DNA of 64,000 nucleotides, from NCBI RefSeq assembly GCF_029168945.1, contig NC_083602.1:46871442-46935441 (forward strand). The letters are read 5' to 3'. How positions within the stretch are numbered: position 1 is the first letter of the stretch; every line of letters begins with the position of its first letter. This stretch comes from Cannabis sativa (taxonomy: Eukaryota > Streptophyta > Magnoliopsida > Rosales > Cannabaceae). The notes beneath the pieces are model-generated. The model had not been told where the DNA came from and ran no database searches. It saw nothing but the letters and a program-made list of their open reading frames with translations. Shown one piece after another: positions 22,934-32,981 of this stretch. Position numbers and translations under genes: made by a program.

Positions 22934-24674
22934 CTAGGACCCTAGAAGAAGACTAGGACCGTGACCAGGACCCGGACCCAGACCTAGAACCGACCACAGA
23001 CCTAGCCTCAGACCCAAACTGACACTAGAACTCAGGCCTGGACACGGTCGTGTACCCAGACCGGAACTGAGACCCAGACCTGGAGCTAAATCTAGGACAT
23101 GATGCCAAACAGAGACTTGGACCTAGATAGGGATCCGGATACGAACTTGGACTCGGACGAAGACCAAGACTTGGATCGAAATGCTTGACCTAGATTTGGA
23201 CCGAGATCCTGACCCAGACCCAAACTTGGACCTGCACTCGGGACCCGAACATGGACCTTGACCCGAACCTAGACCCAGATCGGGGTCCAGACCTGGACAC
23301 AAACTTAAACACAGACTCAGACGCGAACTCAAACACCCACACCTAGAATCAGACCCAATGCTAGACCCGGACCCGGACCCAAACTCGAACCCAGACCAGG
23401 ATAAGAACCAAGGACTTAGAACCAGAAACTTAATCCAGACTCAGGTAGGGATTGGAACTTGGGACTCGGACCCAACCTAGACCAAGACCCAGGACGCGAA
23501 CCTACACCCGGAGCCTGATCTGGACCTATACTGAAATCCAGACCCTAACAAAAACTCAGACCAAGACTCAAACTCTGACCCGAACTCTAACCCAAACTCG
23601 AACTCAGAATCGCAAATGAAACTAGAACCGAACTAGGACTAGGGCCAGGGCCAGGACCTAAACCCAAACTCAAACTCAGAATCGCAAATGGAACTAGAAC
23701 CGAACTAGGACTAGGGCCAGGGCCAGGACCAAAACCCAAACTCAAACCCAGATCAAAACCCAGACAGAGTCCTAAAATCAAACCGAGACTAGGACTCAAG
23801 CTCGAACCTAGATCGAGACCCAAACCCACACAATAACTGGGACCCGGGAAACAGAACTAGGACAGGAACCTAGTACCCGACCCAGAATAGAACTTCAACC
23901 TAGGACCCAGCTCATGACCCGGCACAAGAAATGGATCCAAACTGGGACCTGAGATTGGGATCGTGATCTGGACCCAGGGCTTGGACAAAACCCGTAGTCG
24001 GTGTCTGGATTTGGGACCCAACCTTAGATTCAAACCTTGATAAGGACCCGGACCTTAACCCAGTCCCAAACCCAAAAGTGGACCTGAACCCGTACCCTGT
24101 GACCCAAAATTTGAACCAAAACTGGAAGTTGACCGGGACTGGAACTAGGACTTGGACTTGGAATCATAACTGAAATTGGACCTAGATCTAGAACCGTAAC
24201 CGTACCAGGACCCAGACTCCAAATAAGACGTAGACCCGAATTGGGATCCGGACCCGGATCCCAACCCAAACCTGGATCAGAACCAAGGACTTAGACCCAG
24301 AACTGAATCCAGACTCTGATCGCGATTAGAACTTGGGACTCAGACCCAACACCAAGACCCAGGAGGTGAACCCACACCCGGAGCCTGATCTGGACCTAGA
24401 CTGAAATCAAGACCCGAACCCAAACTCAGACCAGGACTCGAACTCCGACCCGAACTCAAACCCAAACTCGAACTCAAAATCGCAAATGGAACTAGAACCG
24501 AACTAGGACTAGGACTAGGAGTAGAACCTAAACTCAAACCCGAACCCAGATCATAACCCAAACAGAGACCTAAACCCGAACCAAGACTAGGACTCGAACC
24601 TGAACCTAGACCGAGACCTAAACCCACACAATAACTGGGACCTGGACCGAGAATTTGGATAGGAACTTGGGAAA
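22934..24674. repeat. Degenerate hexanucleotide (RRACYY) array, second block
   Basis: This continues the hexamer array for 1.74 kb with the same consensus and one clear higher-order landmark at 23994. There is a local direct duplication: the segment with ATCGCAAATG.AACTAGAACCG appears at about 23609 and again at about 23678, 69 bp apart. The block ends at the truncated LTR of element C near 24675. Confidence 0.88.
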
Positions 24675-25029
24675 CATTTTACCAGGATCTAGATTTACTA
24701 CCAAGTATGTTTTATTAACATCCTAATATGAATTCTAAAACAATGAAATAAACACATAAGAGTTTAAGAAAACCTTACATTGGGTGCAGCGGAATATAAG
24801 AAAACCTAGTCTTTTGATTCATATGATCACAATCACATTCCACTGTGTTGACGATACTGTAATTGTGAATAAACATATGCTCTGGATTTAACTGATTTTG
24901 TGTGTAAATGTAATAAACATATTAAACCATTAGCATGTAAAATTCATGCAAACATAAATAACTTCAAATTTCTTGTATTGATTACTAATCAGATTGTAAG
25001 GAGTTTTATTTAGGGCATAAAACCCAACA
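24675..25029 (-). mobile_element. 3' LTR of element C, internally deleted
   Basis: The block starts a few bases inside the usual LTR end (CATTTTACCAGGATCTAG, compared with ATTATTTTACCAGGATCTTAG at 51075). It then jumps from GCGGAATATAAG directly to CTAGTCTTTTGATTC and ends at CCCAACA (25023-25029). It therefore lacks about 1.5 kb of the LTR, including the promoter region. The outer boundary abuts the hexamer array with no clear terminal TGTTGG. Confidence 0.75.
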
Positions 25030-25784
25030 AACTCCCACTTGCACTAATATAAAACAAATTGTGCAAATAGGTCAATCTGATGTCTTGATCTTCAGATCAA
25101 GTGTAGTATATTTGAATCCACCCAAACTTCTGGAAGCTAGTTCATAAATACACTTATGAAACATCCTTTACTATATGCTTTACTCATTAAGGGATACTGA
25201 AATCCTTACTGTTTTAAAGTACATCTGAATAAACAAAAGACCTATCTCTCATATTTTAAAATATGTAATTGAGATAATACAGTGTAGACTTTTCTTCAGT
25301 AATATAACTTTCTGGTATTTTCGAATTTACAAAGTTATAGTTCTTCTCTGGTAGAGCTTGAATTATTATAGAATAACTCCTCCACCCCCAAAGTAAGCAC
25401 CATCTCATGAATTTCGAAATGAGTTGGTGAGATACAAGGACAACTGATACACAGCTCCTTAATATCTAACATATAGATCACTTTCATAAATCTTTCTTGA
25501 ATATCTTCTAATGTTCCTTATTTGATTACATCTCAGATAGCTCCCACTCAAAGGCAAATGTCTGGTTAAATAATACTTTTAACCTCTGATTGTTTGGAGA
25601 GTTACCTAGTTGTGACTTTTGAATTAGTCTGAAACTTTAAGTTAAGACTAAGTTATCAAAATTAAGATATCACAAAATTTTATGAGGATTAAGAATTCTT
25701 GGTTCAAGTCATTCGAATGGACTGAACTAGTGTTCTTTATCTTATTCTCATAATTCTGATAAGTTATACCTATCCATGTGTATG
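25030..25784 (-). mobile_element. Element C, 3' non-coding region (first piece)
   Basis: The region begins with the PPT complement ACTCCCACTTGCACTAAT and continues with AT-rich non-coding sequence resembling the equivalent parts of LARDs at 1480-2700 and 44720-46000. No coding motif is seen. It stops at the GTTAG target duplication of the Tekay element and resumes at 35205. Confidence 0.7.
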
Positions 25785-25789
25785 GTTAG

Positions 25790-28002
25790 TGTAACACCCT
25801 AACTATCTTAGGCGTATTACGTGATTTTTAAACGTACTGTGCAGCTCGTTGCTAATCAACGAGGTTTATGGAAAAACGTGATTAATTAAAATTTTGCTTT
25901 TTAATTAAACTTATAAACCATATTATAAAAAGTCTCGGGATCCCGATTTATAAAAATCTTTACAAACGTTTTTACTGTTTAACTTTTACATCAAAATAAA
26001 GTCGTCTAACGACATTTACAAAATCTCAGCCGTGCTGTCCCGAGGATCGTACGCTCCAGGCCTAACCGCCCCGACATGTACAATCCCATAAGCTCGCTCA
26101 CGGTCCATCAGCAACTGCCTTGCCTTTACCTACACATGCAACGTAAACTGTGAGTCGACAGACTCAGTAAGAAAAGCATAATAATATCATACATAAAACT
26201 GACTGCCGTGTCCAACACGATGCGGAGTCCCGCCTACCGCCATGTCCAACATGGTACCGAGCACTACCGCCATGTCCAACATGGTGCGAGTTTTGAACGT
26301 TCGGGGGACGGCACTATTGACAAGTATCCTCTGATCGGTCGAGCCGGTCATACTCCGTGCTGGTCATACTCCGGCTGTCTGCAGACGGGATAGGTCAATA
26401 GCGAACCACCAACCGGTGTCGGCTGATCGGTCGAACCGGTCATACTCCGGCTGCGGGTCATACTCCAGCCTGTACCGACGTGACAGGGTTGGGTGGTTCG
26501 AAGCCTAAATACATATCTAATGTAAACTAACAGGCTTCCTACATGCACGCTAAACATGTAAACTACATATGCATCTTGTTATACTAATCTTACACGGATT
26601 CCGATTTCGGGTGTGCTTAGGTCAACTTTGTGAACCGAAGCCGAACGGCGGATTATTCGGCTCCTAAACCATAAAAACCACAACGCTATAAGTGACACGC
26701 TAAATCACTTCCCGGGGACTAAAACTCGAAACTAAAAGTTTCCCTATCGATAAAAAGCATGGCAATACCCCTAAAAACCCAAAAACGAGGAAAACTAGGG
26801 TTCTGAAAATTCCCCCATCCGGAAGTCCGGTTGCCCAACCGGAATTCCGGTTCTGAAAATGCGAACCCCATCCGAATTCCGGATGCTCAACCGGAATTCG
26901 GTTCCTCGCGACGACAACCAAAAATTCCCATAACTTGACCAATTCGAACCCAATTGATCCCAAACTTTCCAGACCTCCTCAATAGGTCCCAAATAACAAA
27001 ACCAAAGCATCAAACCTACCCAGAAACCTCATACACGAAATTCACCATTAAAGCTCAAGCTTTGAGTTCCAAACTCAAGCTTGAGCACAACCAACTAAAC
27101 AAGCAATCCACTAGCTTAATCCACCTTAAACTAGCATAATATTACCCCAGAAAACAATCAAAAACATTAAGAATAACCCGACAGCATTACACAATTCATC
27201 TTCAAAATCACACATTTTGCATAGAAAATTTCCAAACTTTGCACAACCTATCTAGCATGCATTCCAACCTCACTAAGCATAAATAATCCGGCATTTGAAC
27301 ATAAAAATAACAACAATCACAAAGCAGCAACACATTCAAAATTAACATGCATTTACTCATAATTTCATCAAAACTCAAGAATTTTAAGAAAGGAAGGAGA
27401 TGAGCTAACCTAGCTTGCAAAGAGTCTCAAGAATGGATGAAAGTTGCTTGGAAAATCAAAGAGAATTCAGTTCATGCACTCCAAAAGCTTCAGCCGAAAG
27501 TTAGAGAGGAAAAGAGAGTGTTTCTTTTTGAAAATTTCTATTTTTTTCTCTAAGTGTGAAAAATGAAGGAACTTAAAATAGTAATGCCATTTAACTAAAA
27601 TCATTTCAGCCAACATTTAATAAAATAAACACTTATTTTTCCATTTAATAAATCACATAAAACAACACACTAATGGGGCAAAAAGACCATTTTGCCCCTC
27701 CACCATAAAACCATGAAAATCATACTAAAGGGGTATTTTTGGGACAATCTAAATTCCCGGCCATTCCCGACATTCCCAATGTCTAAACCCGTCCCCAAAA
27801 TACTAACATACTAAGTTGTGATTTCTACTGAGCCAAACGCCGCGTTCCAAAATACGGACACGGAAATGCGAAATATAAAAGCTATTTGATAACATAATTA
27901 TGCATATCTGAATTCCATAATAAATTATTTAAATAGCTATAAATAATTTCCTGATTAACATAAATAACTGCTAATTTCCAAATTAACTAAGCGGGCTTTA
28001 CA
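25790..28002 (-). mobile_element. 3' LTR of the Tekay element
   Basis: The 2213-bp LTR starts TGTAACACCC on the plus strand and ends GGGCTTTACA, directly before the PPT complement. It contains repeats of CCATGTCCAACATGG and GGTCATACTCCGGCTG (26200-26480) and a CCGGAATTCCGG palindrome cluster (26815-26915). Open frames inside it recur in the other LTR only because the LTRs are near-identical; they have no recognisable domain. Confidence 0.92.
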
Positions 28003-28016
28003 ACTATCCCCCCCTT
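28003..28016 (-). other. Polypurine tract of the Tekay element
   Basis: The plus strand reads ACTATCCCCCCCTT immediately inside the LTR; its complement AAGGGGGGGATAGT is a strong plus-strand primer site preceding the LTR start TGTAAAGCCC. Confidence 0.8.
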
Positions 28017-28234
28017 AAAAGGATTTCGTCCCCGAAATCTAACCTGAATAACTCTGGATATTGAGCTCGCAAATCTGATTCTAGCTCCCCGGTGGCTTCT
28101 TCCACCTTACTGTTTCTCCAGAGAACCTTGACCAACGCTATGGTCTTATTCCGAAGGACTTTATCCTTTCTATCCAGGATCTGCACTGGCTGTTCCTCAT
28201 AGGACATATCCGATCGAAGGCCGAAGGCTCTCAT
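28004..28234 (-). pseudogene. Tekay pol C-terminus with chromo-like domain
   Basis: This final piece of pol ends close to the PPT. It contains YEEQPVQILDRKDKVLRNK followed by a segment ending VEEATGELESDLRAQYPELF. It matches the chromo-like tail of Tekay/Del integrases, thought to steer insertion toward particular chromatin. The position after EEAT, usually a conserved Trp in such domains, is Gly here. It is out of frame with the upstream integrase piece; the shift lies near 28200-28235. Confidence 0.7.
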
Positions 28235-28523
28235 AACTGAGTATATGAGAGGGGTCTGAAACGTATTTTCTCAACATTGAGACATGAAATACGTTGTGCA
28301 CTGCTGATAAAGCTGGAGGCAATGCTAACCGATATGCCACTTGACCTATCTTCTCGAGAATCTCGAAAGGTCCTGTAAATCTAGGGCATAACTTGCCTCT
28401 TTTCCCAAAACGTTTAATCCCCTTCATCGGAGATACTCGTAAAAACACATGGTCCCCCACTCGGAACTCAACATCCCTACGTTTCGGATCTGCGTAACTC
28501 TTACATGCCTTTCCGGGAGGCAA
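28197..28523 (-). pseudogene. Tekay integrase C-terminal domain
   Basis: This 108-residue frame contains KSYADPKRRDVEFRVGDHVF and FTGPFEILEKIGQVAYRLAL, then VFHVSMLRKYVSDPSH. These are the GPF/Y-type C-terminal integrase motifs of plant Ty3 elements. Between it and the core piece (28650-28934) coding similarity continues in another frame through about 28525-28650, so at least one indel interrupts the original polyprotein. Confidence 0.8.
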
Positions 28524-28649
28524 GCATTCTAGCTTTAATCTTCTCTATTGCCTCATTGGTCCGCCGAATCGACTCCGGACCTAGGTATTTCCTCTCCCCT
28601 GTCTCATCCCGGTGGATAGGGGATGCGCACTTCCTACCGTACAACGAGT

Positions 28650-29515
28650 TCATAGGGTGCCATCCCTATCGTACTGCGATAAGCTGTTGTTGTACGAAAA
28701 CTCTATTAACGGTAGGTATTTATTCCATGAACCCTCAAAGTCCATAACACAGGCTCTCAGCATATCCTCCAATATCTGAATTGTCCTTTCGGACTGACCA
28801 TCTGTCTGAGGATGAAATGCTGTACTGAATTTTAGCTTCGTACCCATTGCCCGTTGCAAACTTTGCCAAAATTTGGAGGTGAATTTCGGATCCCTGTCCG
28901 AAACTATAGACTTCGGTACCCCGTGAAGTCTCACTATCTCCCTGACATATAACTCGCCAAGCCCGATCCACTTTGTAAACGTCGTTTTGGCCGTGAGAAA
29001 ATGAGCGATTTCGTAAATCGGTCCACCACTACCCAGATGGAATCATACATACCCGTGGTCCTAGGTAACCCGACCACAAAATCCATAGTAATATCCTCCC
29101 ATTTCCATTCTGGTAGGGTTAGAGGCTGCAACAACCCTGCTGGTCTCTGATGTTCAGCCTTGATCTGCTGACATGTGAGGCATCTCGATACGAATTCTAC
29201 CAAATTCTTCTTCATACCGTTCCACCAGAAGTACGGTTTCAAGTCTTGGTACATCTTGGTGGTGCCGGGATGCAGAGAATATGGGGTAGAATGAGCCTCC
29301 TCAAAGATCTCGTTCCTCAAGTCCACACTGTTCGGGACACAAACCCTGGCTTTATACAAAAGCATCCCACTATCCGACACCTTTGAAAAGTCCTTGGCTT
29401 GACCGGCCAATACCTCATCCCGGATCTTCACTAACTCCGGATGCGTCGTCCGAGCAACTTTTATTCTTTCTAACGGATCGGATTGCGGCGTTAAGTTGTG
29501 TAGCCGACCTACCAC
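28650..29515 (-). pseudogene. Tekay integrase zinc-binding and catalytic core, frameshifted
   Basis: The upstream piece (29515-28934) has the zinc finger (HSTPYSLHPGTTKMY with CLTCQQIK) and the first catalytic Asp in DITMDFVVGLP. Near 29005 the frame changes; the second piece (28934-28650) continues with the second catalytic Asp in [10 protein letters not shown] and the catalytic Glu in [15 protein letters not shown]. All three D,D,E residues are therefore present, but in different frames. Both short frames begin at internal Met codons that are not real starts. Confidence 0.82.
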
Positions 29516-32343
29516 AAACTCAATGCGGACACGACCATATCCTCTGCTAGCTGAGGTGAGATCTGAACCATGCTAGCTACTTGCCCGGGACCCTTTCTGC
29601 TCAGGGCATCGGCCACTACATTGGCTTTCCCGGGATGGTAAAGGATCTCACAATCATAGTCCTTCACTAATTCCAACCAACGCCTTTGTCTCATGTTCAA
29701 ATCTTTCTGAGTAAAGAAATACTTGAGACTCTTATGGTCGGTGTAGATCTCGCACTTCTCACCATACAAGTAATGCCGCCAAATCTTCAGTGCAAAAACC
29801 ACTGCGGCCAATTCTAAATCATGAGTCGGGTATCGCTGTTCATAATCCTTTAACTGACGGGAGGCGTAAGCGATAACCCGATCGGCTTGCATCAATACGC
29901 ACCCCAAACCCTGTTTGGATGCGTCACAATAGACCACGAACTTCTCCTCGTCCGAAGGCAAAGCTAGTACCGGAGCAGTAATCAATCTCTGTTTCAGCTC
30001 CTGAAAACTAGCTTCGCATTTATCTGTCCAGATAAATCGCTGATTCTTCTTTGTAAGCTCGGTTAGGGGCATTGAAATTTTGGAGAACCCCTCCACGAAC
30101 CTACGATAGTACCCAGCTAATCCCAAAAAGCTTCTGATCTCTGTCACTGTCTTCGGTCTCGGCCAATCCCTGACGGATTCGATCTTCCCGGGATCCACCT
30201 TGATCCCATCTTTACTCACAATGTGCCATAGGAAGGACACTTGAGACAACCAGAACTCACATTTCTTGAACTTGGCGTAGAGTCTATGTTCTCGAAGTCG
30301 TTGCAGTACCATCTGAAGATGTAACTCATGCTCCTCTTCTGACTGAGAGTACACGAGGATGTCGTCGATAAACACAATCACACAGATATCGAGGAAATCC
30401 TTGAATACTCTATTCATCAGGTCCATGAATGCTGCAGGAGCGTTGGTTAGTCCGAATGACATAACCAGGAACTCGTAGTGTCCATACCTAGTGCGGAAAG
30501 CCGTCTTTGGAATGTCCTCCTCTCGGATCCTCAACTGATGATAACCCGAACGGAGATCAATCTTAGAAAAGACCGTCTTCCCCTGAAGCTGATCGAACAA
30601 GTCATCGATCCTAGGTAATGGATATTTATTCTTCACCGTCAGCTTGTTCAACTCTCTGTAGTCGATGCACATTCTCATAGATCCATCCTTCTTCTTCACG
30701 AACAAAACCGGGGCTCCCCAAGGTGATACACTGGGCCGAATGAACCCTATGTCAAGCAACCCCTGGAGCTGAATCTTTAACTCCTTAAGTTCAGCTGGAG
30801 CCATCCTATACGGGGCTTTAGAAACCGGATCCACCCCTGGTGCCAAGTCAATCACGAAGTCGATCTCCCGATGAGGTGGTAACCCTGGAAGTTCTTCGGG
30901 AAAAACGTCCAAAAATTCCCGAACCACGCTGATGTCCTCTGGCCGAATGGTGTCTGGCCGAGTGGTGTCCACCACCACGGCCAGAAACCCTAAGCACCCA
31001 CCGTGCAATAATTCTCTCGCTGACATAGCCGAGATCACCGGGATCCGAGATCCCTGAACCGAACCCACAAATACGAACGGTTCTTCAATTTCCGGTTGGA
31101 AGACCACCATCTTCCTCTTGCAATCAATGCTCGCCGAATATTTAGATAGGAAATCCATTCCTAAAATAATATCAAATTCGACTAAGCTCATCTCTATCAG
31201 ATCAGCGCTCAACTCTCTACCATCTATCCTGATCGGCATAGACCTAATCCACCTATTGGAGATAACCAATTCTCCGCCAGGTAACAGGGTTCCAAACCCT
31301 GACTCATATCTATCAAAGGGTCTACCCAACTTACTAAAGACTCTGGCCGCCACATAAGAACGTGTAGCCCCAGAATCAAACAGCACTGAATAAAATGAGT
31401 CGTTAATAAGAATCTGACCTGTAACAAGCCGATGGGCCGGCATCCGCATCGGCTGCGTGATCGCGAATACCCTGGCTGGAGTGGGCATCGCTGGAGCTCT
31501 CGGTGCCTCTGGCCGGAGCTGGGGACATTCCCTCTTGAAGTGCCCGGGCATGCCACAATGAAAGCATCCCTGCCCCTTGCACTCTCCCCGATGGTGCCTC
31601 TTGCAGATAGGGCACTCGGGGTAGGAGAAGCGAGTCTCATTACCACCAGGACGACTCCCTGCCGTTCCGGTTCCCCGGAACCTCTTGTTCTGACTCGAGC
31701 CGCCGGAAGCAGTGGGTGCCCTCTTCCTCTGGTCAATGGCCGAACCACTACTCCCCCTGCTAAAGCCTGATGCAGGAGGGGTAGGAGCTCCGCCACCAAC
31801 CGGAGTACTGGCTGAATCTGACATACACCCCACTGCGCCCTCAGCTCGCAGTGCCTTCTCCACCATCTGAGCGTAGGTGGTGCTGTCGTCGGTGGTAATC
31901 ATCAGGTCATGCCTGATCTTGGGATTCAACCCGTCCAGATACTTCTCCTTTCTGCTGAAGTCGGTCGGCACAATACCCGAGGCTAACCTCGCCAACCGGT
32001 CAAACTGAGTTGTATACTCAGTGACACTCATGTTCTCCCGCTGGGTCAGGTGAACGAATTCCTTTCTCTTGGCGCTTCTAACCGCCTCGTTGTAGTACTT
32101 CGCGTTGAAAAGTTCCTGGAACCTCTCCCAAGTCATGGTGGTGACATCATGAATCTGAGACACCATGTCCCACCATACCAGGGCATCCTCCTGGAACTGA
32201 AATGTGGCACACACCACTCCGTCGGCCGTTGCGGTGACACCCATAAAGTTCAAGATTCGGTGATCACCGTAAGCCACCGCTCGGCTTTCGACACATCCGG
32301 ACCTCCCGGGAATACGGAGGTGCTTGTTTCCGGAACCGCTCAT
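29509..32343 (-). CDS. Tekay gag-protease-RT-RNase H open frame
   Basis: The 944-residue frame holds, in order: the retrotransposon gag core (about 40-165, with EDALVWWDM and [11 protein letters not shown]), a CCHC zinc knuckle (Cys260-Cys273, [14 protein letters not shown]) and an aspartic protease (DSGA at 323-326, ILGMDFL at 393-399). RT follows (about 512-690, active site FIDD 658-661), then RNase H (about 800-915; Asp807, Glu844, Asp869 and Asp912). Trp706 in VSFLWHIVS replaces a usual Gly. The Met at 32343 is internal: the true gag start is upstream at 32699 in another frame. The frame ends at 29509 by a shift just before integrase. These proteins build the particle, mature it and copy the element RNA. 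Confidence 0.92.
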   Translation of the reverse strand: MSGSGNKHLRIPGRSGCVESRAVAYGDHRILNFMGVTATADGVVCATFQFQEDALVWWDMVSQIHDVTTMTWERFQELFNAKYYNEAVRSAKRKEFVHLTQRENMSVTEYTTQFDRLARLASGIVPTDFSRKEKYLDGLNPKIRHDLMITTDDSTTYAQMVEKALRAEGAVGCMSDSASTPVGGGAPTPPASGFSRGSSGSAIDQRKRAPTASGGSSQNKRFRGTGTAGSRPGGNETRFSYPECPICKRHHRGECKGQGCFHCGMPGHFKRECPQLRPEAPRAPAMPTPARVFAITQPMRMPAHRLVTGQILINDSFYSVLFDSGATRSYVAARVFSKLGRPFDRYESGFGTLLPGGELVISNRWIRSMPIRIDGRELSADLIEMSLVEFDIILGMDFLSKYSASIDCKRKMVVFQPEIEEPFVFVGSVQGSRIPVISAMSARELLHGGCLGFLAVVVDTTRPDTIRPEDISVVREFLDVFPEELPGLPPHREIDFVIDLAPGVDPVSKAPYRMAPAELKELKIQLQGLLDIGFIRPSVSPWGAPVLFVKKKDGSMRMCIDYRELNKLTVKNKYPLPRIDDLFDQLQGKTVFSKIDLRSGYHQLRIREEDIPKTAFRTRYGHYEFLVMSFGLTNAPAAFMDLMNRVFKDFLDICVIVFIDDILVYSQSEEEHELHLQMVLQRLREHRLYAKFKKCEFWLSQVSFLWHIVSKDGIKVDPGKIESVRDWPRPKTVTEIRSFLGLAGYYRRFVEGFSKISMPLTELTKKNQRFIWTDKCEASFQELKQRLITAPVLALPSDEEKFVVYCDASKQGLGCVLMQADRVIAYASRQLKDYEQRYPTHDLELAAVVFALKIWRHYLYGEKCEIYTDHKSLKYFFTQKDLNMRQRRWLELVKDYDCEILYHPGKANVVADALSRKGPGQVASMVQISPQLAEDMVVSALSLW

Positions 32344-32699
32344 ATAAAGGTTCCAATGCGTGGGCCGCCACTACCATCTCGGCACAGGCGGCGAGGGCGA
32401 GTGCCGCCGGAACTACCGGCACCGGAACCGCAGGAGCACCTGCTGTCTCAACCTGCGAATCTCGAGGTCTTGCTCTTCGATCTGGCTTGCATCTCCGCAA
32501 ACCGCAACTCCCGAGTTCGGGGCTCCCCGATCGGGCGGGGAGCTGGGCAGCTGTGGCGGGTTCTCATCACCCCGACCACGAGCCACCGCCCTCGGGGACC
32601 TCTACCTCGGCCCCTAGCAGGTGGGGGAAACCGAGCTCCCTCTCCCTGATTCGACCCCACTGAGTTGCCTCGACTCCTGGTAGTCCGCCTGGCGTCCAT
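32344..32699 (-). pseudogene. Tekay gag N-terminus, frameshifted
   Basis: The likely original gag ATG is at 32699 (MDARRTTRSRG...), about 280 bp after the PBS. The sequence is Arg/Gly/Pro-rich. Coding similarity moves from the frame of 32699 into the frame of 32500 and then into the main frame by about 32343, so two or more small indels separate this start from the long open frame. The GC-rich content makes sequencing indels a possible alternative to real mutations. Confidence 0.6.
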
Positions 32700-32981
32700 C
32701 TAGTTAGAACCGCCTGCGAAACCAAGAGTTGGCATATCAGGTCGTATTCAGGGCGAGCTTACTAATGCCGCTTAATTTGGAAATTAGAAATGAAACATGC
32801 GCCTATTCTACTATCAGGCTACTAACATGCTTCCTAACAGGCTTTTCTTTTTCATAACTGAATAAAATAAACTACTAAAGCAATAAAGGCTTACTGAACC
32901 GTGAACCGAGCTAACTGCTGATGATGATTGTACATGTCGTGACGATCTTCGGAAGACAACACCGCGGCTACGATACCAAAT
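32700..32981 (-). other. Tekay leader and primer binding site
   Basis: This is 282 bp of untranslated leader between the 5' LTR and the gag start. The PBS complement GGCTACGATACCA lies at 32966-32978, three bases from the LTR. In element sense it is TGGTATCGTAGCC, resembling the initiator tRNA-Met site TGGTATCAGAGCC with two changes. Confidence 0.7.

Noticed and set aside
13791..24627. Dozens of open frames of 60-170 codons inside the hexamer array
   Set aside because: They follow from a repeat that seldom makes stop codons. Translations are Gly/Ser/Pro/Leu or Asp/Pro/Asn runs, frames shift at each small indel, and starts are not shared between units.
13835..24674. Array as degenerate telomeric DNA
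   Set aside because: The unit is six bases with RRACYY, not the seven-base CCCTAAA, and no run of CCCTAAA was seen.
26954..27139. 61-codon frame repeated identically at 34146-34331
   Set aside because: Both lie in the two LTRs of the Tekay element, so identity reflects LTR duplication. The peptide shows no domain.
31432..32649. Plus-strand frames opposite Tekay gag
   Set aside because: Antisense shadows of the GC-rich gag and zinc-knuckle coding strand.
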